From the NCBI GenBank assembly GCA_963791295.1, contig CAWBRY010000004.1:1067806-1131805 (forward strand): a stretch of DNA of 64,000 nt, given 5' to 3'. The notes below the pieces were generated by a model. The model made no database searches. It was not told the DNA's origin and worked only from the letters and a program-made list of their open reading frames with translations. The stretch comes from CAWBRY01 sp963791295 (GTDB lineage: Bacteria; Bacteroidota; Bacteroidia; Chitinophagales; Chitinophagaceae). A program made the position numbers and the translations under genes. Below are positions 1-8,567 of the stretch, one piece after another. Each line of letters opens with the position of its first letter. Positions within the stretch are counted from its first letter, which is position 1.

Positions 1-1561
1 CGATCGAGTTATCGTTATCGTCGTTTAGCTTTTCTGCCATTTCATCGGTACTAAAAACCTTTTTTGCATTGCCGGGAATCCTTTCTTCCAACAAGGAAAA
101 GGTATTTGCAAAATCACTACGGAATTTTCCCAACCGGGGATCATCAGGAACAAAGACCAGTCGCGGATTGCTATGTGGTACATTGGCGGCCTCTGCCAAT
201 GGCGGTATTGATAGCGCCGCATACGGGTAGGAAGCAGACACTCCTTCTGTTATGAGATCCTTCGCCAATGCAGATCCTCGGAATTCGGGAGGGAGTGCCG
301 CATCGGTAACGGATTTTTCTATTGACCTGAGAACATATTGCTTTCCGTTGGCATCCTCCAGTCTGAGCGATTTAGTCTGGTGACCGCCCCCGCGTCTCAA
401 TGGAGTTAATCCTCCGAATGTTGTTCCGAGGTTAAGTACCCCTACACGGAGCTCGGTCCTCCATTCACGGCGGTAATTCTTGCCTAATAAAAAATGCCGG
501 AAACCACTTGACTTGAATTTTCCGGATCCAATAACGGTGACAGAATCTGGAAATGATTTTATGACTTCTGCAATATCTCGCGTTGCAGCGGGAAGTGTAT
601 TCAGCGCGATAGAATAAGCCGGCTGCGTAAGGTCATTATTTTCCAGCGTGTAGAACTTAACCATCACATTGCCGGCTGCACTCACTTCTACCATGGCAAA
701 TCCATTATCACTTTTCGCGAACAGAGAATGATCTCCTTTATTTACTGAACTTGTTTGGGATCCTGCCCCGCTCACGATATATGAAATACTGTCTTCCTGG
801 ATGAATTGCAGATTATGATCATGGCCCGATGCATGAATAACATTGGGATGGAGTTTCATCAAGTCTTCAATCTGCCCTACAAGATTTCTATATTGTTCCT
901 TGGCCGCCTTATATCCTCCTTCACGGCCATAAGAATGGATCGGATGATGCATTGCGACTAATATCAACTTATCCGGATAAGAATTGAAAATATCCTTCAG
1001 AGCCGTTGTGATTTCTTCTTCAGACTTAAAATCACAATCGGATTCGACACCTGTTTTTTCGGTTTGCTGCAACCACCATTGGCTATCCAGAAAAACCAAT
1101 ACAACTTTATTTCCTATCTGTACTTCTACGGGACCCGGGCATCCATTATGAGGAAGCATCTGGACATTTGCCAACGCCAGTTTATTAATGTATTGCCATT
1201 CGTTTTGAACTCTCGAAAGCCCCCCGGTCTTTCCCCTCTTCCAATCAACGTTGCCAGGAATAAAATAGGCCTTACCATTTTTACCCTGTACCAGGGAGAT
1301 CTGGTAATCCAGTATTGTCTTCGCGGCTTCGTAGGTCTCACCTCCCTCCTCGGGCATACCCCCGGGATAAATATTATTGCCGAGATAGACAATGGAATTT
1401 GTAGAATCATTCCAGTTGACATGCTGTTTTAACCAATCACAAACAGGGTGCTTTCCATTCTGCAATTCACCGGCATCACCTACCAGAAATATGCGCTGCT
1501 GCGCTGCGCAAAACGAGAATGGAAAAAGGGAAAGAAAGATGATTTTCTTAAACAGTTGCAT
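1..1561 (-). CDS. Metallophosphoesterase / outer-membrane barrel fusion protein (C-terminus beyond window edge)
   Basis: Read on the minus strand from ATG at 1561; it stays open to base 1, giving about 520 visible residues. A signal peptide (residues 1 to about 20, ending CAAQ) is followed by a calcineurin-like metallophosphoesterase domain: GDAGE (D29), then GNN at 61-63 where the family has GDN, then PGNVDW at 102-107 where it has PGNHDW, then MHHP (H205, H206) and GHDH (H247, H249). After about residue 370 comes the conserved region shared with the proteins at 1647-4196 and 36600-39140 (GGLTPLRRGGG, LEER), which leads into a barrel in those two. The two substituted ligand positions suggest weak or absent phosphatase activity (inference). 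It is the last gene seen of a leftward group, 85 bases after its paralogue. The catalytic-loop-like motif and barrel would lie outside the window. Confidence 0.85.
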   Translation of the reverse strand, partial: MQLFKKIIFLSLFPFSFCAAQQRIFLVGDAGELQNGKHPVCDWLKQHVNWNDSTNSIVYLGNNIYPGGMPEEGGETYEAAKTILDYQISLVQGKNGKAYFIPGNVDWKRGKTGGLSRVQNEWQYINKLALANVQMLPHNGCPGPVEVQIGNKVVLVFLDSQWWLQQTEKTGVESDCDFKSEEEITTALKDIFNSYPDKLILVAMHHPIHSYGREGGYKAAKEQYRNLVGQIEDLMKLHPNVIHASGHDHNLQFIQEDSISYIVSGAGSQTSSVNKGDHSLFAKSDNGFAMVEVSAAGNVMVKFYTLENNDLTQPAYSIALNTLPAATRDIAEVIKSFPDSVTVIGSGKFKSSGFRHFLLGKNYRREWRTELRVGVLNLGTTFGGLTPLRRGGGHQTKSLRLEDANGKQYVLRSIEKSVTDAALPPEFRGSALAKDLITEGVSASYPYAALSIPPLAEAANVPHSNPRLVFVPDDPRLGKFRSDFANTFSLLEERIPGNAKKVFSTDEMAEKLNDDNDNSI

Positions 1562-1646
1562 GGTTGAGAATTTAAGCAGTTATACGTAAATCTCAAAGGG
1601 CCGGTTCGCTACTTAAGATACGGCTTATAGTCGAATCTGAACTACC

Positions 1647-4196
1647 CTAAAACTGCCAGCCTACTGTAATGAGCGGCAATTTATCTTCATCTGAAACAGT
1701 ATATGATGCTGTGACAACAAATCTCTTCAGAGGTGCTATCCAAATGCCGGCACCGTAACCGGTCCTCCATCCTTTGTCAGTATCGTTTTTAACCCACACC
1801 CTTCCCACGTCGTGAAAGGCCAGGATGCCCAGTGCACCTGGAAACAAATAGGTTTTGAAATCGGTGAGCTTTATGCGCAATTCCATATTATTATAGGCCA
1901 TCGATTGTCCCGCGAAACGATATTTCCGATACCCTCTTAGATTTTCCGTACCCCCGAGGTATTGAGCCTGATAAAATTCAAAGCTGCCGAAATTGTGGCC
2001 ACCACCAAACCTGGCTGCGATGAGGAAACTCCTGCTCAAAGGCAAATAAAAAGCAAGATCTGATTTCAACTGAGTAACATTTCTGCTGGCATCATTCAAT
2101 CCACTTAATACTCTTAGAGTGGTTGACCATCGCATACCCTGCATGGACAGGGCCTTGTTCTTTCGTGTATCTATGTCGAGTGTGAGAAAGCCTCCGAAGA
2201 ACGATTGCTTCGAGAATAATGAAGTTGGATCCAAACCATTGTTGGCAACGTCCAGGATAAATCGATTGCGATTATCGGTCGAATCCAATGAATAAAATTC
2301 AAATGTCGGTCCGATGATCATTTTTACCGAGGGACTGAAGTTCTTCCTCAATGCCAGGGATATATCGCCAAGGCCGTAGCGCGCACGATAATAGCGGAAT
2401 TTGCCAGGACTCGATTTGACATAAACGGAAGAATCGCCGTATCCAAAAAAGTTGGTGGTTGTGCTGGGCTGTTTCAAATCAACATCAACCAGCAGGTCGG
2501 AATGCGGACCGAAGATCCCGATGAATTCAGAATAATAGCGGAAATTATATGCATTGGTAGCCAGGGCATGGCTAACAGAGAACTGGTGCATCATCTTGTA
2601 AGGGACCTTCCTGAATCCATGACGTATCAACTTTAAAGTAGCACCGAGGAAGAGCCCATCATCCTGGTTATAGTTCACTGTTATCAATGGTATCGTCTGA
2701 TTATAGACGTAATTAATGCGTTCGAAACGATTCACGGCTGTGTCATTAGAGATCTTTGATCGAAAATGACCCGTTGTTTTGTTGTTCTCGTTTTCCAGGT
2801 CATAGGCGACATTCTTCCTGGGTCGGGATGAACTGGTATTTTCAAATTCATCCTGGCCTTCGCCGCCAATCATACGGATCTTAATGTCGCTTCTATCACC
2901 ATGGACCAAAAACTTGTCGTCGCCTCCAAATCCATAGAGACGCAACTCTTCCGTCACGAGAGGATCGAATTTCCGCTCAAACATTTTCCTTGCCTGTTCG
3001 CCTTCCTTGGAAATCTTGAATACTTGCAGCAGGACAGTGCCATCGGGATTCCGGTTAATATCAAATAATTCTTTCTTGTCGCTTCCCGTTACATTGACGT
3101 ATTTGGAAATGAAATGATAATAATGCATGGCTTCTGCGGCAAAATAATTGCGTCTATTCTTCAGGATTTGAGCAATGGTAGTTGTTGAAGCACCCCGGAT
3201 CTCGGTTGGCTGATCATTCAAGGCCTCATCGATCACCTGATCGGTCATTTTTGCGAGAAATTCATCCGTTGCTTTTTTCCATTGCTCTTCATCCAGTTCA
3301 TTCAGAAAGAACCGATCCAGGTTGCGCGCAGCAAAATTAAACCGGTTAATGTTTTTAGCCTTCGTCTTGAATCCTTCTACTTGCGGTGCAATCCAAGACC
3401 AGCGGGCAATGGAGGGCACAAAGCCCTGGCTGATGTAAAATGCCTGATCTCTGTCTTTAGCAATCGCATAAAATGTTTTTCCTTTTCCATTATCATAGGC
3501 GCCCCATGTCCACTGACCTTCGTGACGGTCAAGGTCCATAATAAACATATCGAGCAACCTGGCCCTTAGCAGGCCCATTTGATCGACATCATTATCATTA
3601 TCGTCTTTCAGCTTATCGGCAACTTCATCGGTATCATAGGCTTTTTGTACCGAGTCTGGAAGTCTTTCTTCCAGGATAGAAAGTGAGTTAGCAAATTCTG
3701 AGCGGTATTCTCCCAGTCGTTCATCATCAGGAATAAAAAGCACTTGTGGAGTACCGTGAGGGATATCGGCGGCCTCGGATAATCGCGTGATCGACATTGC
3801 TGCATACGGATAAGAAGCAGAGATACCGTCCGCGACAAGGTCGCGGGCAAAGGTGCCCCTCAATTCCGGAGGCAATGCTTCATCGGTGACATATTTCCGG
3901 ATGGACCGTAACGTATATTGCCGTCCATTTTTATCCTCTAATCTCAGTGTCTTTGTCTGTTTGCCGCCTCCCCGCTTAAGTGGAGTAAGTCCTCCCTTCT
4001 CCGTCGCCAAATTCAAAACGGGAACACGAATAGGAGTTTTCCATTCAGGGCGATAATTCCTGCCCATAAAAAAATTTCTTCCGCCGTTGATCTTAAACAA
4101 TGGATTTCCAGCAGCAGTCACAGAATCACTTTGCTGCGCCACAACCGAACAAACAGGAATTAATAAGGTGAAGAAAATAAAAGACAGCAGTCGCAT
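1647..4196 (-). CDS. BamA/TamA-like outer-membrane barrel protein with conserved kinase-like N-terminal region
   Basis: 849 residues from ATG at 4196, chosen over an upstream ATG at 4256 because it begins a clean signal peptide (MRLLSFIFFTLLIPVCSVVAQ). Residues about 40-330 are the region shared with the two paralogues in this window: GGLTPLKRGGG, FIPDDERLGEYR, LEER, then D201-L-D203-R-H205-E-G-Q208 and, 25 residues on, D228-R-D230-QAF. These two motifs are spaced like a kinase catalytic loop and metal-binding loop (inference). The C-terminal third has alternating strands, GGTENLRGYRKYRFAG, and a final aromatic residue (VGWQF), as expected for a surface-antigen type beta-barrel inserted by the Bam complex. 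It lacks the metallophosphoesterase domain of the next gene. It follows the lipoprotein gene at 4266-5123 in the same direction. Function unknown; lipid or protein export and surface modification are both possible. Confidence 0.85.
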   Translation of the reverse strand: MRLLSFIFFTLLIPVCSVVAQQSDSVTAAGNPLFKINGGRNFFMGRNYRPEWKTPIRVPVLNLATEKGGLTPLKRGGGKQTKTLRLEDKNGRQYTLRSIRKYVTDEALPPELRGTFARDLVADGISASYPYAAMSITRLSEAADIPHGTPQVLFIPDDERLGEYRSEFANSLSILEERLPDSVQKAYDTDEVADKLKDDNDNDVDQMGLLRARLLDMFIMDLDRHEGQWTWGAYDNGKGKTFYAIAKDRDQAFYISQGFVPSIARWSWIAPQVEGFKTKAKNINRFNFAARNLDRFFLNELDEEQWKKATDEFLAKMTDQVIDEALNDQPTEIRGASTTTIAQILKNRRNYFAAEAMHYYHFISKYVNVTGSDKKELFDINRNPDGTVLLQVFKISKEGEQARKMFERKFDPLVTEELRLYGFGGDDKFLVHGDRSDIKIRMIGGEGQDEFENTSSSRPRKNVAYDLENENNKTTGHFRSKISNDTAVNRFERINYVYNQTIPLITVNYNQDDGLFLGATLKLIRHGFRKVPYKMMHQFSVSHALATNAYNFRYYSEFIGIFGPHSDLLVDVDLKQPSTTTNFFGYGDSSVYVKSSPGKFRYYRARYGLGDISLALRKNFSPSVKMIIGPTFEFYSLDSTDNRNRFILDVANNGLDPTSLFSKQSFFGGFLTLDIDTRKNKALSMQGMRWSTTLRVLSGLNDASRNVTQLKSDLAFYLPLSRSFLIAARFGGGHNFGSFEFYQAQYLGGTENLRGYRKYRFAGQSMAYNNMELRIKLTDFKTYLFPGALGILAFHDVGRVWVKNDTDKGWRTGYGAGIWIAPLKRFVVTASYTVSDEDKLPLITVGWQF

Positions 4197-4265
4197 GACG
4201 AAAATTTTGGTTTTTAGAGAGAAAGCCGGGCTGCATAAAAAGGCAATCCTATACAATAAATAAGT

Positions 4266-5123
4266 TTAGGGTTTATATGTATATCTCAACAGGGTTGACC
4301 CGCCTTCTTCCGCAGCTTCATTGGAGATATACATGTCACCATTGGGTCCAAATGTGATTCCTTCGGGTTGCGGAAACATGGTAGGTGATATCGGAATGGC
4401 TTGTTCTACTTTCCCTTTTTTGTCGGTGATCACCAGCAATTTGCCAATTGAAGAAACAATATACAATTTATTCTGAATCGGGTTGATGGATGCTGCCGAG
4501 GGGCGGAACTCCGCGCGGCTATCATTGAGTTTGAGGCGAATCGCGTCGATATCGATTTGAAAATAAGGCGTATCGATCAGTTTTTTTGTGGAAAGATCAA
4601 ATCGATAGGCGCTTCTAATCCGGTCTTTTTCCTTATGACAATTCTTGCATAGCATGACCAATGAGTTTACATCCTTGTCATAGTAGAGCGATTCAAACTC
4701 ATTTTCTTTGCCAGGCAACGTGGCTACAACGGTTCCTACCAGATCGCCTTCACTATTGCCATAACCCGGCACTTCCACGATCTGACCGTTGCTTATTAAA
4801 ACATACACCGTTGGCCCAACTTTCACGATGTCTTCGTAATCTCCTTTTTCGCCAAACACGTTAGTAGGGTATTTGGTATCGGTTAGATCATTGAGGTTGA
4901 TCGTGAATATTTTTCCTGTTTCATCGTTATTGGCAAGCATGATATTTTCATTCACCCAGCAAATGCCCGAAATCTCACGCAACTTAGTGCCCATCTCGGT
5001 TTTCAGGGGTTTTGTAATATCATATCCCCGAGGGGTATAAATCACCCTTTTTTGCTGGCAGGACATTAGCCATGAACATAAAATAAGCAATAATAGTCCC
5101 GCACGATTAATTTGTGCTTGCAT
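4266..5123 (-). CDS. SdiA-regulated-like beta-propeller lipoprotein
   Basis: 285 residues from ATG at 5123. An upstream ATG at 5165 would add residues before the signal peptide and overlap the divergent gene. The N-terminus is a lipoprotein signal with lipobox LMSC (Cys at about residue 22), so it is probably anchored in the outer membrane. The rest resembles the SdiA-regulated/esterase-like phytase propeller families: repeated strands such as LREISGICWVNENIMLANND and PQPEGITFGPNGDMYISNEA, the latter a typical last blade. A short CKNCH motif sits mid-protein. Such proteins often accompany surface or metal-related genes, but the substrate is unknown. It is first in a leftward group with the two barrel proteins, 69 bases upstream of the next start, and diverges from the HD-PycTM gene. 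Confidence 0.75.
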   Translation of the reverse strand: MQAQINRAGLLLLILCSWLMSCQQKRVIYTPRGYDITKPLKTEMGTKLREISGICWVNENIMLANNDETGKIFTINLNDLTDTKYPTNVFGEKGDYEDIVKVGPTVYVLISNGQIVEVPGYGNSEGDLVGTVVATLPGKENEFESLYYDKDVNSLVMLCKNCHKEKDRIRSAYRFDLSTKKLIDTPYFQIDIDAIRLKLNDSRAEFRPSAASINPIQNKLYIVSSIGKLLVITDKKGKVEQAIPISPTMFPQPEGITFGPNGDMYISNEAAEEGGSTLLRYTYKP

Positions 5124-5147
5124 TAGTCCTATTATCCCCTTTTTGAT

Positions 5148-5155
5148 TAAATTTA
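5148..5155. promoter_or_regulatory. Palindromic -7-like box between divergent genes
   Basis: TAAATTTA matches the Bacteroidota -7 consensus TAnnTTTG at 7 of 8 positions on both strands because it is its own reverse complement. It lies 21 bases before the chosen start at 5176 (plus) and 25 bases before the start at 5123 (minus). No good TTTG -33 element is seen at the usual spacing, so this is a tentative call. Confidence 0.3.
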
Positions 5156-5175
5156 TCATGTTCAAAATTTCAAAT

Positions 5176-6450
5176 ATGACCGAACCGCAACCACAATTGG
5201 TCTCAGCCGCTCAGGATTTTGTTTCAAATATTTTTCTCACTAAAGTTAATAAAAGCTTCAAGTATCATAATCTAGAACATACCAAAGGTGTCGTGATGGC
5301 TGGTGAAAAGATGGCTGACTATTACCAATTGCAACCAGAGGACAGGACAGCTGTTTTGATTGCAGCCTGGTTCCACGATACTGGTTTCAGCAGTGGAGAA
5401 TCCCATGGTCATGAAGCCACCAGCATCCGACTCGCCACTACCTTTCTACAAGACCATCATGCCGAGCCTTCCCTGATCCAAAAAGTAACCTCTTGCATTG
5501 AAGCAACCCGGATGCCCCAATCTCCTGTCAGCCTGATCCAGCAAATCCTTTGTGATGCTGATCTTTTCCACCTGGGTACAGACGAATTTAGTGTAAAGAA
5601 TGAACAACTCAGGCAAGAATTATCAGAATTTTCGAAAGATGAGTTGACCAGGAAGAAGTGGCGTAAGATGAACATTACCTTTCTTGAAAACCATAAATAT
5701 TTTACTGATTATGGCCGGAGAAAACTTCAACCGGTAAAAGAAGAACATCTCCTCGAATTAAAAGAAAAGACCGATGGCGGTAAGAAAGGGAAGAAAGAGA
5801 AAAAGGATGAGGAATTATTGGCGCCATTCGTAGAAGATATGAATAAGGATCCGGAGGCCAAGAAGAAAAAGGATAAAGAAAATCAGACGGAAAGAGGGAT
5901 CTCAACCGTATTTCGTATCATGGCGAATAATCACGCGAGCCTGAGCCAGATGGCCGATAGCAAGGCCAACATCATGATCTCCGTAAATGCCATCATCCTT
6001 TCTCTGCTTATTTCCAATCTCGTTCGTCACCTCGATGAGAATCACAACCTCATCATACCGACCATCATGCTCGTATTGTCATGCGTTTCGGCAATCATTT
6101 TCGCTGTTTTGGCTACCCGGCCGAATGTATCTCATGGAACATTCACTAAAGAAGATATCCAAAAGAAGAGCACAAACCTGTTGTTCTTTGGAAACTTTCA
6201 CAATATGACTCTTCCGGACTATGATTGGGCGATGAAAGAGATGTTGGGGGACAGGGACTATCTCTATGGCAGCATGGTAAAAGACCTTTATTTCCTGGGT
6301 GTGGTCCTCGCTAAAAAATACCGCTACCTCCGCATTTCTTATAATATTTTCATGTATGGATTGATCATTTCCATGCTGACATACGGCGTTGTTATGGCTA
6401 ACGAAGCATTCTTTGTAGACACCACGGTGCAGCCTGTTCCTGTCGGCTAG
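5176..6450 (+). CDS. HD-domain phosphohydrolase fused to PycTM (Pycsar effector-family) membrane domain
   Basis: 424 residues from ATG at 5176; an in-frame ATG at 5143 is possible but overlaps the -7-like box. Residues 1 to about 170 are an HD domain: HNLEH (H31, H35), WFHDTG (H67-D68), H77/H79 and CDADLF (D127, D129), consistent with a metal-dependent phosphohydrolase. A Lys/Glu-rich linker (about 195-240) leads to a C-terminal PycTM-like region: GISTVFRIMANNHASLSQMADSKAN and three hydrophobic segments, the hallmark of the family that includes Pycsar anti-phage effectors. HD-PycTM fusions are widespread in Bacteroidota and are not proven defence proteins. No pyrimidine cyclase is adjacent, so a role in cyclic-nucleotide turnover or membrane stress is inference. 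Confidence 0.85.
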   Translation: MTEPQPQLVSAAQDFVSNIFLTKVNKSFKYHNLEHTKGVVMAGEKMADYYQLQPEDRTAVLIAAWFHDTGFSSGESHGHEATSIRLATTFLQDHHAEPSLIQKVTSCIEATRMPQSPVSLIQQILCDADLFHLGTDEFSVKNEQLRQELSEFSKDELTRKKWRKMNITFLENHKYFTDYGRRKLQPVKEEHLLELKEKTDGGKKGKKEKKDEELLAPFVEDMNKDPEAKKKKDKENQTERGISTVFRIMANNHASLSQMADSKANIMISVNAIILSLLISNLVRHLDENHNLIIPTIMLVLSCVSAIIFAVLATRPNVSHGTFTKEDIQKKSTNLLFFGNFHNMTLPDYDWAMKEMLGDRDYLYGSMVKDLYFLGVVLAKKYRYLRISYNIFMYGLIISMLTYGVVMANEAFFVDTTVQPVPVG

Positions 6451-6455
6451 CCCGA

Positions 6456-8300
6456 TTAAAACATTCTGGAAATATGGTCCACTAATTCGCCTTTAGTAAT
6501 AGGTACACCCATCACCTTATTGTAACCTACTGCATCCACAAAATATACATCGCGGATGATCTTGATCAGCTGGCCGTTGTTGATCTCGGGTATGAGTACC
6601 TTTTCAAAATTGCGGATAATATCGCCCAGGTTTTTGGGAAATGGTCGAAGATGTCGAAGATGAGCATGGCTTACCGAATACCCCTGCGCCTGTAATTCAG
6701 TCACTGCCGATTTGATAGCTCCATACGTCGAGCCCCAACCCAACACGAGTAGCTTACCTTTTTCAGCGCCGCTGTCTAGTTTCTGTAGTGAGATATAGTC
6801 TGCAATGCGGTCCACCTTGCCCTGCCTCACATTTACCATGTGTTGATGGTTGTCGGGATCATAGCTGATATTGCCGGTAATGTCTTGTTTTTCCAACCCG
6901 CCGATACGATGTTCCAATCCCACTGTGCCGGGAATGGCCCATGAGCGAACCAGCTTTTCATCTCTTTTATAGGGAAGCAAGGTCTCTTCGCCCTCATCCA
7001 GCGTTCTTTTGAAATTCACTTTGATCTCCGGAAGATCGGCCGATGACGGATATTTCCAGGGTTCAGCACCGTTCGCTATATATCCATCGCTCAAAAAGAT
7101 CACCGGAGTCATATGCTGGACTGCAATTCTCACCGCTTCATATACGGCATCGAAACAATCACCGGGAGTAGAGGCAGAAACTACCGGCATGGGACATTCG
7201 CCGTTTCTGCCATAATAGGCTTGCAGTAAATCACTTTGTTCGGTTTTGGTGGGAAGGCCTGTAGATGGACCGCCTCGCTGGATATCACAGATCAACAGGG
7301 GAATTTCCAGCATGACAGCCAGACCCATCGCCTCGGCTTTCAGGGCCATTCCGGGACCCGAAGTGGAGGTTACTCCCAAAGCTCCCCCGTATGCAGCCCC
7401 AATGGCGCTGGTAATGGCTGCAATCTCGTCCTCTGCCTGAAAAGTGCGAACACCAAAGTTTTTATACTTGCTCAGATCATGAAGAATATCGGATGCCGGC
7501 GTAATGGGGTATGAGCCGAGAAACAAGGGCAGTCCACTTTTTTGAGAAGCTGCGATCAACCCGAAAGTAACTGCCTGGTTACCCATGATTGAACGGTAAC
7601 TACCCGCTTCCATCCTGGCCTTTTCAACCTTGTATGTTGTAGTAAAAGTTTCGGTCGTATCTCCATAATTATAACCGGCCTGCAATACTTTAAGATTACT
7701 GTTCAGGATTTCGTCTTTCTTACCGAATTTTTCCTTTAGAAATTGGATGGTGCTATCCATGTCCCGGTTATACATGAAGTATAAGAATCCCAGCACAAAC
7801 ATGTTTTTTGCGCGGTCCTTTTCCTTAATGCTCATCGTGAATTCCTTCAGCGCCTCCCGCGTCATCTTGGTCACATCCATTTTGATCAGCTCATAATTAT
7901 CAAGGCTGCCGTTTTCCAACGGATTTTCACCGTCGGGATAATTGGCCAACCGGAGGTTCTTCGAATCAAAGCCGTCTACATTGGCAATGATCTTTCCTCC
8001 CTTTTTGATCGCCGAAAGATTGGTTTTTAATGCTGCTGCATTCATGGCAACCAACACATCACATGCATCACCGGGAGTGAACACGCGATCACTGGAAAAA
8101 CGGAGTTGATACCCGCTCACGCCGGGCAGGGTGCCGAGGGGCGCACGGATCTCTGCGGGGAAATCCGGAAAAGTGGCCAGATCAATTCCCAATAGGGCTG
8201 TATTATTTGTAAACTGGCTGCCGGTCAACTGCATTCCATCACCACTATCACCAGCAAATTTGATAACGACGTCCTGTAAAATCTCTTGTTTGCGAGCCAT
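6456..8300 (-). CDS. korA: 2-oxoacid:acceptor oxidoreductase, fused gamma-alpha subunit
   Basis: 614 residues from ATG at 8300; an ATG 45 bases upstream adds a non-conserved leader. It is the gamma/alpha chain of a 2-oxoglutarate (or related 2-oxoacid):ferredoxin oxidoreductase, which decarboxylates a 2-oxoacid to acyl-CoA and reduces ferredoxin. The gamma domain starts FAGDSGDGMQLTG (residues about 14-200). The alpha pyrimidine-binding domain has YPITPASDI and GPGMALKAEAMGLA, then QRGGPSTGLPTKTEQSDL. The C-terminal domain includes LVLGWGSTYGAI. The partner beta subunit (korB), which binds thiamine diphosphate and the cluster and is usually adjacent, is not in this window: the downstream neighbour is convergent 5 bases away and the upstream gene is divergent. 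Substrate is assigned by family only. Confidence 0.9.
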   Translation of the reverse strand: MARKQEILQDVVIKFAGDSGDGMQLTGSQFTNNTALLGIDLATFPDFPAEIRAPLGTLPGVSGYQLRFSSDRVFTPGDACDVLVAMNAAALKTNLSAIKKGGKIIANVDGFDSKNLRLANYPDGENPLENGSLDNYELIKMDVTKMTREALKEFTMSIKEKDRAKNMFVLGFLYFMYNRDMDSTIQFLKEKFGKKDEILNSNLKVLQAGYNYGDTTETFTTTYKVEKARMEAGSYRSIMGNQAVTFGLIAASQKSGLPLFLGSYPITPASDILHDLSKYKNFGVRTFQAEDEIAAITSAIGAAYGGALGVTSTSGPGMALKAEAMGLAVMLEIPLLICDIQRGGPSTGLPTKTEQSDLLQAYYGRNGECPMPVVSASTPGDCFDAVYEAVRIAVQHMTPVIFLSDGYIANGAEPWKYPSSADLPEIKVNFKRTLDEGEETLLPYKRDEKLVRSWAIPGTVGLEHRIGGLEKQDITGNISYDPDNHQHMVNVRQGKVDRIADYISLQKLDSGAEKGKLLVLGWGSTYGAIKSAVTELQAQGYSVSHAHLRHLRPFPKNLGDIIRNFEKVLIPEINNGQLIKIIRDVYFVDAVGYNKVMGVPITKGELVDHISRMF

Positions 8301-8318
8301 CCTGATCTTTTTGTTGCA

Positions 8319-8326
8319 CAAATTTA
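8319..8326 (-). promoter_or_regulatory. Probable -7 box of korA
   Basis: On the minus strand the bases read TAAATTTG, an exact match to TAnnTTTG, 18 bases upstream of the korA ATG at 8300. That would give a very short leader. A -33 TTTG at ideal distance is not obvious. Confidence 0.4.
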
Positions 8327-8567
8327 TGATACTTTGCCCTTGCATTTATGTTTGTCAACTAAAAACCGCCTTCACGGCCCATCTGCAAGCATCCATTTCC
8401 GACCTTTGGAAGTCTTAAACGAAAAAAACCCCTTCATGTTCGCCCTTGTTAATTTTTGAAAAGAAGAATGCTGACCCACTAGAAAAATCTGTTAAAGAAA
8501 TCCAAGCCGCCTATCAAAAACCGCCAGATCACTTTAATTTATTCGATTAACTTCAATCAATAAAAAA

